Source of the DNA: Styela clava | Taxonomy: Eukaryota > Chordata > Ascidiacea > Stolidobranchia > Styelidae | Length of the DNA: 64,000 nt | Reading direction: 5' to 3' | Assembly (NCBI RefSeq): GCF_964204865.1 | Contig: NC_135261.1 | Span: 14,694,001-14,758,000 of the forward strand | Shown: piece by piece, positions 36,759-48,291 of the stretch | How positions within the stretch are numbered: the stretch's first letter is position 1 | Layout of the letters: every line of letters starts with the position of its first letter | Position numbers and translations under genes: made by a program | The notes under the pieces: model-generated | The model's input: only the letters and a program-made list of their open reading frames with translations | Told to the model about the DNA's origin: nothing | Databases searched by the model: none

Positions 36759-37273
36759 ATTAAATTAATTTACCTTCTGCTCTTTTCAAATCTTAGTTGG
36801 GGCTCTTCTGATTCTGTAGACTAATAAGTGTTTATTTTGTCAATATCTTCCTGGTGTACTGATTATGGGAATCAAGCTAAACTTGATAACCTATATTATT
36901 ATTAGGTGGCATACATTAATTCCTTGAAGCCTAGTTTCACTTTAGTTGGTGTTATTTATTCCGTTCGTATCAGCTAGTTTATTTTGACTTATTAAAACAG
37001 ATTACACCAAGCACGCGAGTTTGTGGCAACCATTTCAGACCCGAAGACATATATGAGACGCCTTTTGGTCGACGCCGTTTGCACCACAACTCAGTTCCAT
37101 CAAAATTTAGTTGGACAAAGTTAATTGCAGAGAGACCACTGCCAAACAGACTGAGGTAAAACAGAATATATCATTTTTTGAATTAGACTATACCACCATA
37201 CTAGTATCAAACCAAAATTTAAAATTAACCAATTTGAAAAAATATTTTGACAGACTATAAAAGTCTAGAATAT

Positions 37274-37345
37274 CAGGGTGGTCCAACATTGTCGGCTCCG
37301 CGGGCCACAAAATTATTTTTGCATTGTTAGCGGGCCACAATAGTG
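37274..37345. mobile_element. hAT-end fragment inside transposase intron 2
   Basis: CAGGGTGGTCCAAC followed by GCGGGCCAC repeated twice (37300-37308 and 37331-37339) resembles the outer end of the 63215-63746 element, which also has CAGGGT...CCAAC and GCGGGCCAC. No right end was identified, so only the left terminus is called. Confidence 0.45.
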
Positions 37346-39314
37346 CCAAGAATAGGTAAACAGTGTAATACAAAATAAACACTTTCATTGTGCAAACACA
37401 TAGTTATAAGATATAGCCTGCTCTGGCCAATAGAATCTGTATTCGGTTCTTAGTTTTCTATGATGCCTACATTGTTAGCATATATTCCCGACAAAAAAGA
37501 TAGAAAGCCAGATACTAATTTAGACTACCAAGCACATCATTCAACTTTGCTAGTTGCCTCACAGCTAGCCATAACAATAGTCAATTCAGTGCCATTATTT
37601 GATTTACACATATACATGCAATGCAGAAGATTCAATACTTGAAGCTGTAATTTGTGTACAATATGACTTTTCACCGATATCTGATTCATCATATAATTGA
37701 GCCGTCTTATCATCCTTCCTTTCCCCAGGATGAATATGTGATTTCTTTGCTAATGAATTTTATTATATTTGTACAGAACCACTGATGATGCCACTGTACC
37801 AAGCAGTCGGACCAGCAGTCTGAGTTTTAATCACATTAATCCTACTCAAGTGGATCACAACTACTGCATTGTAGTGAAAACAGCTGAAGAAAAACTTGAG
37901 CAAGCTTTAAAAGAAATTGAGAATTTAAAAACTCAAGTTTCAAAGCTGTCAATATCTAAATTCGGTATGGAACGTTTCAAGGCGTCAAGCTCCATGATTA
38001 AATATTATACTGGCTTTAGTTCCTATTGTTTATTGATTGACTTTTTCCACATATTGTTGGACTGTGCTAACTCTTTAACACTATGGTCTGCTGTAAGCGA
38101 AGAGGTTTATAATGGAAGTAGCGATTTTTTAGACCACCCTTGTAAAAGCGATCGCTTCCACTGGCTGATGAACTATTTTTATTTTTGTGTCGTCTAAGAC
38201 AGGGCTTTGATGAGATCCATCTTAGTGATGTTTTTTGCATATCACAGTCCACTGTCTCTCGGATAGTTATCACATGGGCTAATTTTCTTTATTTTACCTT
38301 GGCATCTATCCCAATTTGGCCTACTCGTGAGCAGGTTTATGAAAATATGCCACAGTGTTTTAAAAACCAAGGTTATGAATCTACACGCATAGTCCTTGAC
38401 TGTTGTGAAATTTTATGCCAGTAACCATCTTCACTCATGCTCCAAAGTGAGTTTTTTTCATTTTATAAAAACCATACAACATTAAAATGTTTATTGGGTA
38501 TTGCTCCCCATGGTCCAATAACTTTTGTCAGTTTATTATTTTGCGGTAGCATATCAGACAGTGAAATAACCCGGAGATCTGGAATTTTGAGTTTGCTTGA
38601 AAGAGGGGATTCCGTAATGTGCGACAAAGGATTTGCCATCAGGAGTCTCTTGGAAGTGAAAGGTGTGGGTCTAAATATTCCTCCATTCAACTTTAACGGG
38701 CGGTTCACATATGAGGAGGCATTGCGGTCCAGCAAGATTGCTTCACTTAGAGTCCACGTAGAACGAGCAATCAGAAGGGTGAAAGAATATCAGTTATTCG
38801 AAGGCAGAATACCACTGAGTATGCTAGGAACAGTTAATCAACTATGGACCGTTGCTTGCTTATTAACCAACTTTAGCGGTCCTTTGTTTTAGAAGTAGTT
38901 ATTTAGTTTTATTTTTGAGTTTTAGTTTGTTTATTGTTAAATAATTATTTTTAGTTCGAGCAGTTTAGGTCATCAAATACATTCAGGACATATTTTATGT
39001 CCCTTTAAAAATCTTAGCTTTGTTAGAATATACAGCAGAGGGTGTGGGTGTCACAACATTATATTAGGTTAACAGTAAAAGAAAAGGGAAAATTCAGAAT
39101 AGCCTTTTGTACTGCCTGTCTCGCCTGTTTTCAACAAATTGCACTATGGCGAATACACAAAATACTAATTTATTGAAAAATAGTTGAAAGCCCAAAGCAA
39201 CTGGTTACTACATTCTAAATTTAAAGCAATAAAATACATAAATGCCTAGGCAAGTTTTTTCTCTTGATATATAATTATCCTTCAGACATTTCACAAAGTG
39301 AAAAATTTTTGTCC

Positions 39315-40807
39315 TCAAGATGACATGTTTGTTGCAACCGTATTTATGAAATGATCATAAAAAAAGAATTCCAGACGCATTTGTAGGTCCAGAAAATATG
39401 CATCATCAAAATATATGCGATCAATAAAACATGCACTCGAAGGTAAAAGAATAATGATGTCACACCACTTGAGTCCTGTGATTCCTAAACACCCCTTTAT
39501 TTGAAAATAATAATCATGATTCATTTTCAATGTCCATTCCCCTTTATTATTTTTAAAAAGACAAGAAACCTTGTCAAAAGTGTCAGACATAGGGCATTTG
39601 ACTTCTAATAAGCCATAGCATAGGTTGCCATCACGAGATAAATTCAATGTGTTTACAATCTTCTCTGCCCAAAGTCAGTTCTGTTAACACCGTGTTAGTC
39701 TGTGGAGACAAACTAGACAGAGGGAGAGAAGGGAGTTCAAAACTTTTCGCATCACATATCTGCTGATATGCTAGAGGACTCCCAAATGGTGCTTGTCCAA
39801 AATTTGTTGAAATACATACAACAGAAGATGGATTTGACGGCAAAATTGTATTTAACTGAATATTATATTGACTAAAATTTAGAAAGCCCTGCCATTGCCT
39901 GATTCTTCCAGGTTTGTGTAGAGTGCTGCGAATTGTTCTGATGGATTTCGAACATGGATTTTGAATAATAATTTTTTGGATAGGCAGCTGCTTGAATCCT
40001 TCGCTCCTTGGATGATGCCATGATTGTAATTGCATAGTGCCAGTAATAGCTGGGGGGAATTTCTTTAGTTGGAGATTGCTGAAATGCGCAGTGCAGTACA
40101 ACAATGCTAAAGAATGACAGCAAATTGCTTCTCCCACTGTACAAGAGCAAGTAGCACTCAGTACATTGTTCCGTCGCAAAGTTACAAATAATGAATGAGG
40201 TGGCTCGTTTTTTCTTTGTAATCGATAACATCTTGCCTTTATTGAAAAATTCTGACCATCTTGGAAAACTGTGAAAATAATAATGCATATTAGTGATAAG
40301 TTACAGCTTAATTTGCTTTCAATGGTTGTTGCATATTCAGCATGGTTTAATCGAAACCTAGGTGTAATGAGATCAGATAGTTGATTTATCTCAAACTCCT
40401 TCATTGTACAAAAATGCCAACAGCAGACGGAGATTCTAGGAAAGCTGTGTAAATTATAAGCGGCCCCCTGCCTTTTAGATCCCCTATAAAAATAAATAGG
40501 TAAATCCTGAATAGCCCATGAATAAATGTACATCACAAGTCATTATTTACTGACGTTCTTAATGCCTAAAATTATAACAGTGGTTACGGTACATGTGACA
40601 TCATCATGTCCCGCTCGCTGAAAAATCTTACTTGCCGTACCTAACTTACCATACCTTTGTAATCGTGGATGAAAGACTCCCAGAAGTATTTGTATCCTCT
40701 CTTGGCGCTATTTTCATTCCCAGCATGCTTTCAGCATATTCTGTAACGTCATCAAAACTAAAATCAGGAAGATATTTCAAATCGTCGCTAAAGATACGCT
40801 CAGCCAT
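39315..40807 (-). pseudogene. SWIM zinc finger / YqaJ nuclease protein of the ISL2EU-type element
   Basis: Exon 1 (40807-40655) encodes 51 residues starting MAERIFSDDLKYLPDF and ends at donor AAG|GTATGG. A later exon begins about 40268 after TTTTCACAG and reads FSIKARCYRLQRKNEPPHS, then a SWIM finger, CSCTVGEAICCHSLALLYC. After a stop at 39631-39633 the frame from 39647 gives GLLEVKCPMSDTFDKVS and YYFQIKGCLGITGLKWCDI, the C-terminal half of a YqaJ-type (lambda-exonuclease-like) nuclease. About a hundred residues expected between the two halves, including the N-terminal YqaJ motifs, are missing, so there is an internal deletion as well as the stop. It faces the transposase gene tail to tail. 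A first-to-second exon junction between 40654 and 40269 is not fully resolved. Confidence 0.8.
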
Positions 40808-40899
40808 TACACAGACAGATAAAAAAAACGCGCCAGAGTGAAAATCGCGAAGTCGTCGTCTGACGTCCTGCTCACTATCCAGTGGAGGCGCTAAAGAGG

Positions 40900-40913
40900 T
40901 GAATACCCTCCAT
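40900..40913 (-). repeat. terminal inverted repeat, right
   Basis: TGAATACCCTCCAT followed by TA; exact complement of the left terminus. Confidence 0.82.
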
Positions 40914-40915
40914 TA

Positions 40916-41533
40916 CTATTTCTATTTAATTCGAGCGTTGGCGGTGTGATGTTTTGGGGCGGGACTTGGTACAATAGATCCTGAGAATATTACTGTAAAC
41001 TAGGTATTATACGATGTATGAAGCAAATCCCAACCGTCATTTGCATTCTGCAACTTTGAGATCACGCGTCAGAAGCGTGATCGGCTGGTAACAACAACAC
41101 GGAGTAATTAAAGTAATCAGGTAAAAACATTTGCTTACCAACAATCAGTTAGCTTTTTTCGTCAAATACTTTTTGGCGGGAAGCCACAAGCGACATCGCT
41201 TTCAGTCAGTCACAAATGTTCGTGGTAGGTTGAGGTTTGATTTTCTGTAGGATGTATGGATAGGCTGACTATTGGGCTATGACAGTGAGTTCGAAACAAT
41301 ATTCAGGTGAGCTAAATGTTCTTTATACATATTACTTTCATTGCTATTATATTGCTTTTATTTTACTATTGTATAAGTGGTAAATTAGAGGTTTTCGGGC
41401 TTATACGAATTAGAATTATTAACCTAATACAGAAGTACAGATTGATGGATGATTCTCTTTTGTATCGAACTCACTAACAGCGGGTTCCATCGTATCGTCA
41501 CAAATAAGCCAGACTTTAAAGCTGTATGGCAGG
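40916..41533. other. short intergenic stretch
   Basis: No gene seen. An 8-bp inverted repeat GATCACGC/GCGTGATC lies at 41060-41082. Confidence 0.45.
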
Positions 41534-42001
41534 CAGGGGTGTGCACACCGCGGCTCGCGAGCCGCGCTCTCTTTTTCCGCGGCTCTTCTCGCAAACATAA
41601 CTTATTATCAAAATTTTAACTAAAAGAAAAACTTTAATATAAACTTTTTTAATTTATTAAATGTTGTAAAGAAGTTTTCATCAATGATTAGGACAAATTA
41701 TGTTTTAGTATGAAAATCGCTGTAGCGTTGAATTTTGAATTTAAGTCAGTCAAGTCAGCAAATCTTTCGTCACAATGGTTAATGTTCATTGATGCGTAGG
41801 CGGTATTGCAGCTTGATTGCGGTTAGTTAGTCTAAGTTACTGTGCGATATGTCATCAATTAAGAAACGAAAGTACGAAGATAAAAACAGAGTTGTCAAGT
41901 CAGAATGGGAAGAAAAATACGCATTTACCAGTCAGGAGAATAAACCTTTGTGCTCAATCTGCCATGTAAGCTGCATTCAACATGGTACGCTTTGCATGTA
42001 A
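41534..42001 (+). mobile_element. left end of a truncated hAT element with BED-like reading frame
   Basis: It begins CAGGGGTGTGCACACCGCGG, a hAT-type end, and contains an 18-bp perfect palindrome of CG-rich sequence at 41549-41566. The opposite end could not be found, and no 8-bp duplication of the left flank was seen. The coding frame inside is described separately. Confidence 0.5.
41849..42001 (+). pseudogene. N-terminus of a ZBED/GTF2IRD2-type hAT transposase
   Basis: Fifty residues: MSSIKKRKYEDKNRV, SEWEEKYAFTSQENKPLCSIC. This pattern (basic start, E-W-x-E-x-Y-x-F, then K-P-x-C-x-I-C) is typical of the beginning of hAT transposases of the GTF2IRD2/ZBED type, where a zinc finger follows. 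Here the frame stops soon after the two cysteines, so the finger's histidines are missing. Just after CSICH there is a possible splice donor (CAT|GTAAGC), so a spliced or domesticated form cannot be excluded, but no fitting second exon was recognised. Confidence 0.5.
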
Positions 42002-43313
42002 TGCATAACTTTCAAAACTTTCACAAATGTAGCGCAAAATCCATGGTTTAATAGAGATTCGCCGTAGGCCTTTTACTTTTATATAATATTGTGTATAGAT
42101 TGGATCTTTGTACAAAGACCCTACCAACGTTCAAAATAAGAGAATTATATCATTAAATCATTCCTAACCTCAAATGGATAATTACTAATATGTCATTTTA
42201 AAACGTGGCGGGAGCTTTGTGCAAAAGATCCGCTAGATTCAGTCCCAATGTCCATTGAATATGCTAACTACAGTTCTGCGACAGTTTATTTATCAATGTT
42301 TTAACTTTTTTTCAGATTCAGAAATATTAAAAGTTAAAGATTCAAAGACACAAAGTAACGAACGAGAAATATTACAAGTAAATATTATTTGACCATTTTA
42401 TTTGACTTTCGACGGCTGTTGATTCTTGTATATCACTGTTTTCGTTTAAAATGCTGAACAATTCGATGCGAGCGCACCGCGTCTCAGTTCTTGCGATCGG
42501 AGTCAGCATTGTTATGCCACTTATTTGATCGTGTGTTTTCTTTCGAAATTGTAAGATTTATATTTTCACAAGTTTTAATAATTGTCTTTCGATTCAAAAG
42601 TTAAAAAGGGTAAGACCCACGTTCGCGTTCAAAATGCTAAATAGTTGGTTGCAAGCCAACATTGTTACGCTGCTTATTTGATCCTGTGCATTCTATCGAA
42701 ATTGTAAGATCACCTTGAACAATGTGATAATGCTACAAGTTACTGATCAGAGGTAATTAGTCATATACTCCATGAAACAGTTATAAAACTTCATTGGGTA
42801 TTTTATTGTTATTGTAATATTTTTTTCAATTTGTGCAGTTTGAAAAGTACACCTGATATGTATATATAAAGTATATTTTTGTAATTTAATGGCAATCGCT
42901 GAATAAATTTTATTCGTCTAAATTTTCTAAGTTTTGTATTTTATGAAATTAAATGTCGAAATTTACCGTTACGTATTTTATTAAAACTTACGTATATTTT
43001 TAGAAGAATATTTTCAGAAAAGATTCTTACTTTCAGAATACAGAAGGAGAAACAATATGATAAACTATCATATCATTTTAACTAAAGGATGTAATTTTGG
43101 TGAAATCAGCGACATAGTTGAAAATGACCTAAATTAAATTACATGGTTGGTTTTTTGTATCCTTAGCATAAGCATAGCTTTGTAGTGTCTCTGTCAAACA
43201 ACATTTGGGTGAATTAACTACCTGAAAATGGCATAGTTGACTCAACGAAATTTAGTTTAATTCAAATTTAGAATTGGCTTACACAAAATCACGACCTATA
43301 TATTGATTTTCAG

Positions 43314-43432
43314 CGTATTGAAACACTGCTTGAAAGTCGGCAGGACAATTTATATTTGCACCAAAAGAAATTCGTCAAGAGCCAGATTTCTATCACTGAG
43401 TGAGATAGAGGCCTATCAAGTCTGAAGAGCAA
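43314..43432 (+). repeat. exon-like cassette, copy 1 (degenerate)
   Basis: Bounded by TTTTCAG on the left and AGCAA|GTATGT on the right, as an internal exon would be. It opens RIETLLESRQDN and is clearly related to the cassette at 45371-45501 at both ends, but carries an in-frame TGA and indels, so it cannot encode the same peptide. Confidence 0.5.
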
Positions 43433-45370
43433 GTATGTAACCAAATCATTTGAAACCTTTCAATTTACATGTCTATAAATAAATGATATATTGTATTTTT
43501 TTCGGGAAATCTACTAACAAATTATTACTTTTAATATGTTGAGTATATAAGCTTAGTTTTGTTTCGGCTGTCAAATAAAATTTTCTTTTAATTACAACCT
43601 CAAAAATTTTATAAAAACATGATTTGCACAACTATCGTTTTACTCCTGCTATTGAATCGGCCCAGTGAATGAATAAGGCGGGGGTCATTTTAAAAAAATA
43701 AAAATTAGGCTTTTAGGTCGTCGAAACACATTACGTTGATTTCTTTTTGTCAGTTTAGGCACCAATGTGCGCTAATAATTGTACATGGCAAAATCTGTTA
43801 AAACCTTACCATGTTCGTTTCGTATGATCGCGGAATCGACTGTTCCGTACTACAAATTAACTGTAGCAATATTCGGTGAATAATGGCGTAGTCAGTACAG
43901 CGCTGTCCAGGGGCTAGCTGCTGTGTTGTCCCACCTGCCGTCGTTTCGTTTAATCGTTCAAACCATAAGGCCAATTACTATCTTGCAATGTCAGTTTATT
44001 TAGAAGTCATTAGGCCAGCATAAATAAAAGGCGTTTCATTGCAATAGGGCATCACGTTGTGATTACGACAAACAGTGAAATTCTTTCATAGTGATAATAT
44101 AAGATAATCCAGAAGTGTATATCTGTAGAGATACTGAAAGGATTTCAACTATGCCTCCTTATGTGCAATTCGGGTAAAACACAACCCCAACTTAATAACC
44201 ATGCGAATATTAAAACTTATTGTTCAATTTGTTGTTTATCATAGGGTGCCTATATATACACTAATATGCCTAATTTGTTGAAATTTGTTGACCTTTTTTA
44301 GTAATCTGTTTAGCGTTTTTGCCACAGATTGTAGTTCACATGCACTAACTACCATACTATATAATGTAATCAGGCTAATTTCCTAAATGTAACTGTTGCT
44401 CATCGTGACCTGCACGCTCTGGTAGTAAACAGTTGATATTCCCAACTAGTTCCAACTGGAATTGCCCCAAATTTCCAATAATGATATTATCAGAGTGCGT
44501 CATACTAACTGCACTAAGATAGCCGTTAATTTTACATCTTAAATAACTCGTGTCCCAACTAAAATTTCCAAAAACCATACTGTATAAATTAGAGACATGA
44601 TTTAGATTTAGAGACATGGAAATGTGTGTCATATTTTCCCTATTGTTAGTGCGGGTCACGTCATGTTATGCCTAATCATGTGTAATAAGAAAAACTTAAA
44701 GAAACTCTCCTATATAATCTCTACTGAATGGGGTTAATTAAATCTTTCATACGGAACTCACCGTCAATAAAAGATATAGTAGTTTCAAAACTTCTTACTA
44801 AAACTTCTTACAAGACTTCTTACTTTTTTAATTAATATCTAAATGAAAATCTGCAAACAATATCGAATGAACGTAAATGAATTTCAGTAGGTTACAAGTT
44901 GTCGTCTTTGTATCTTTAGAATAAGCATAGCTTATCACAAGGGCGTGGATAATTTTTTGAAGGTCGTTAAGGTAATTAAGAATAGAAATATTTGTTGGAT
45001 TTTATATTTCCCGCCTTATTTTTAATATTTTAATTTCTTGAATATGTAGCCGGATTTTTAACGTGCTTTTCAATGAATATAAATATAATTTATATGATGT
45101 GTTGCAATATTATACACTGACAAATCACTCCAAAGTAATATTTGTAATTTTGGGGAAATCTGTGAATAATTTATCAATGAACTGAAAATTAATATTTTTA
45201 TTTTTATGTATTTAAATTCTATAGTATAAGCACAGTTTCCCTGTGCTACTGCCAAATTACATAACTTATAAACTTTAAACTTAATAATGACATAGTTCGA
45301 ACAACTATGTTTAATCAAATCAATATTATACAAAATTTACATACATTTCATTATCTCATTTAAATTTCAG

Positions 45371-45501
45371 CTTTCTGAAACACTTCTTGAAAGCGGGAAA
45401 GACATTTTATCATATCTAAAGACAATATCTAAAGACATGCGGAATTATTTGTCCGATTATGCATCACTGAGAGAGGTGGCTGCCTCGAGTCTAAAGAGCA
45501 A
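45371..45501 (+). repeat. exon-like cassette, copy 2 (open)
   Basis: Bounded by ATTTCAG and AGCAA|GTATGT. It is open for its whole length and starts LSETLLESGKDILSYLKTIS. The predicted peptide of about 43 residues looks helical. It shares ETLLES near its start and the CACTGAG and AAGAGCAAGTATGT blocks near its end with 43314-43432. It may be an exon of an unrecognised host gene or part of an old transposon; no family was identified. Confidence 0.4.
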
Positions 45502-47443
45502 GTATGTTATTACAATCTTTTGAATCTTCCTACATTCATCACCATTATTCACTGATCCCCACAATAAATTTTAAAATTGTTATCTATCACTATTCTTAAG
45601 TAAGTTAAATATTACTTTACTTAATTTAAATGCTAAACATTTTGATAGGCTTAAGACCAGATATAAATAAATCTAAATTTCACAGATAAACATATTAACA
45701 TATTAAGGCTGTAAACTCAACAAACATATTACCAAATTTGGGGTCGAACACCCTTTGTGTTTTTGGAATACTGAAAAAGTCCTAATAACGTACGCGATGT
45801 CATTTTGGTAGAATCGCCGATAATTTTCGTCAGCGCGACGTGTTTTTAAACAACTTATGTGCTTATTCTCCCTGAATCACAAATTTCCTTGACATATGAA
45901 TGTATTGTTCCACGAGGCCGACGATAACTTTTTTGTTCTTGTGCGGAATTATGAGTTCAGTGTGCGAAACAAGTTAGAATGCTATATTATAAAAATCGCT
46001 GAAGAGATGAGAAGAATAAATGATAAAGAGGTGAATCCGCAACCCAATTTCTTGATTGAAAACCGGCATTATAAAATATTAAAACTAAATTCTAAAACGG
46101 AAGATATCACCATAAGTTTTGTTCTAGCAGTCTCGCAGCAGATTGCAAACGCTTTTGTAAATTTGTGTCATGTTAAGATTTCCTTAATTAAACTGTATAC
46201 CATATAGTAACTAAAATTGAAACACAGTGAATTGTTCGCGCGATGTACCTTTTGTCTATTTTGAAACTACCGATGGAGCCCAATACGACTTTTTCTCGGT
46301 ATGTGACGATATTTAAGATAATTAATGCAAAATATATCAAATAATTTTTTTTTGCAAAATTTTTAATATTACAATCGTTCGTATTTTGTCCATATCTTTA
46401 AAATAATTTTGAGTGCCGAAAAAACAAATCAAATTTGACTAACCTCAAAATACGATTCCGGTCTACCCATAGTTGGCAGTTTGGGACGTATTTTATGCAG
46501 TTTTTAAATAGCAATTTTCCATTTAATTAATCATAAAAGTTTTTTCGACTAAAATTCGAGTGACGAAGAACACAAATAAATTACTATTAAATTAATATGA
46601 CAAGATATTTTAAATGCTCGCACCGGCTATGAATTGAATATTTTACTCGAGAGACAACTTTTTATCCACTGCGATCCTACTTATAGATAACGTCACATTT
46701 GAATATATGCTCATATTTTGACGATACTGATGTCAAATTTTATTAATGATGTTATTACAAAATTAGTCACAAAATTAGCCAAGTCAGTATTTAAATAAGT
46801 AATCAAATGGCTCGCGGAGCGCCTGAGTTTCTGTTACAGCGCTCTTTGAGAACCTATGCATTAATAGAACGGATGAGAAATTTTCGTAAGAGTGTTCGAA
46901 GTATCGTTGTACATGTTTAATAGCTGAGTTTTAGGCAGAATATTGTACAATTTTAGCATCTCTTTGAAAATTAACTGTTTGCGTCTAGTAATTAAATATT
47001 CACTCCAGCTTACCATCTTAAAATTTTGTGGCAACGCTTCCAATTGGCTAAAAACTCAATATGGATACGCTTTATCGCGATAGTTACTTATGTCCAGGCT
47101 TGTCTATGGGAAACGTCCCATGAGATGAGATAACACACATTTTATTTCCCATGTGACACGTGGGACACGAAAACGAATGATATCCGGGGAAATGATGGTA
47201 AAATATTTCGTTATGGTTTTCGTGTCAATATATTTGATCATGTCTATATTGCTTATGTTTTATTTATACGGGTATTACTGATATTGTGATATTATTGATA
47301 ACATGGTCCTTATTATTCTGTGTAGAATTTACTAGTTTAATCTTATGAGCAAAACTCGTTTTTGCCACAAAATAGTATCACACTATGAAAAAGAATCCGA
47401 CTAAGTTCAGAAATGTAACTGTAAATTATCATGGTCTATACTG

Positions 47444-48291
47444 CAGGGATGGCGAACCTTCTTCAGTGAGTGGGTCAAGCATTATTTTTTTTATCGCGGA
47501 ACAGAAGAAAGTGGGTCACAGATATTTGATTTAATGTTTGTACCTATAAAAAACTTCTGAAACAAATCTTATTAGCTTCTGTTGGTGTAGTTTTGGGCTT
47601 TACTTCTATCAGGAACTTATTATGGCACTCGATTTTATGGAATTAGAGTACGAAAACACGTATAAATTACCAAAAACGTTTAAGATGATGCGGCAAATTA
47701 TTTTACGGTTCCAAGCAGTTTGGAGGGAATTCCACTCTAATAGTGTTATAATTTTCGATCAGCTTTTAACCACATTAAGGCACTTTTATACTGCCCCATC
47801 GTTATTTCAGATTTCTGGCTTTTTATTTCAAATCTGAAAGATTACGGCATTGTAGGCGAGAAACTAATAAATGCAAAGAAGCACCCAGTTCTCGTATAAT
47901 TCCTGAAACATTCTGCAGATGCATTTCCGAAATAGACGAGACTTTGCGAGAAATGAATAGATCAATTGCATTATGTCAAACGATGTCAGAGCCAATGAAT
48001 AGCTGAATAACAGTACACATCCGTGCAGGCATGCGTCCAAAGTTAGGGGTTTTGAAAATTACCATATCGATCCGGAAATTATCAGTTTGAATATGAGCGA
48101 TCGCAGCCCTGACTGCCCAACGGTACTTTATAATAGTTTATTTATTGTTAGATTAATTTAAGGTCGGCTTTATAAATTTTTATCACTGATTTTTAAGTAT
48201 TTTTTTAAAATTTTATTCGTGCCTTCGCGGGTCACGAATAAAACGCGGTGGGTCACTTTGTGACCCGCGGGTCAGTGGTTCGCCATCCCTG
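47444..48291. mobile_element. hAT-like element with terminal inverted repeats (848 bp)
   Basis: The left end CAGGGATGGCGAACCTTC and right end GGTTCGCCATCCCTG are inverted repeats of the hAT type. The flanking 8 bases (CTATACTG and GTATAGGT) match only partly, so the target duplication has decayed or a flank has changed. Inside is a 71-codon plus-strand frame (47622-47837) without recognised homology. The right end abuts the gag-protease remnant, suggesting insertion into it. Confidence 0.7.

Larger units (their letters stand above)
36241..38892 (+). pseudogene. THAP-domain DDE transposase of the ISL2EU-type element
   Basis: Exon 1 (36241-36400) starts MAARASGSSKLHCCVPLCNG, a THAP zinc finger. 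A frameshift near 36350 moves the frame to WIHSIRRDPGKHFQ, which ends at donor CAA|GTAAGT. Exon 2 (37001-37155) begins after AAACAG and gives the second THAP half with VCGNHFRPED and VPSKFSW. Exon 3 starts at 37777 in matching phase and encodes a coiled coil (AEEKLEQALKEIENLKTQVS), then the helix-turn-helix and DDE_Tnp_4-type catalytic region. Visible catalytic candidates are the Asp in VLDCCEI, the Asp in GSISDSEIT and the Glu in VERAIRRVKEY. Inactivating changes are a frameshift in a T-rich run near 38170-38182 and an in-frame TAA at 38422-38424. The protein would cut and join the element's ends. It cannot be made whole from this copy. Confidence 0.85.
36121..40913. mobile_element. ISL2EU/IS4EU-type DNA transposon, complete but decayed (4.8 kb)
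   Basis: The ends are exact 14-bp inverted repeats, ATGGAGGGTATTCA at 36121-36134 and its complement at 40900-40913, flanked by TA on both sides (36119-36120, 40914-40915), consistent with a 2-bp target duplication. Inside are two convergent genes that are the signature of this superfamily: a THAP-domain DDE_Tnp_4-type transposase on the plus strand and a SWIM-finger plus YqaJ-nuclease protein on the minus strand. Both are disrupted, so the copy is dead, but the whole architecture can be read. Confidence 0.85.
42002..47443. other. non-coding stretch with diverged internal duplications
   Basis: The phrase AAGCATAGCTT or near variants, followed by a CTGTCAAA-like block, appears around 43168, 43548, 44926 and 45230, showing that this stretch carries old duplicated segments of about 2 kb. 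Two related exon-like cassettes are called separately. The frame at 45896-46207 (103 codons) has no recognisable domain. Near 46808-46856 the sequence, read inwards on the minus strand, starts CATAGGTTCTCAAAGAGCG and resembles a hAT end without a partner. Confidence 0.4.

Noticed and set aside
40632..40841. Plus-strand 69-codon frame
   Set aside because: It is antisense to exon 1 of the SWIM-YqaJ gene, which has the better protein and splice evidence.
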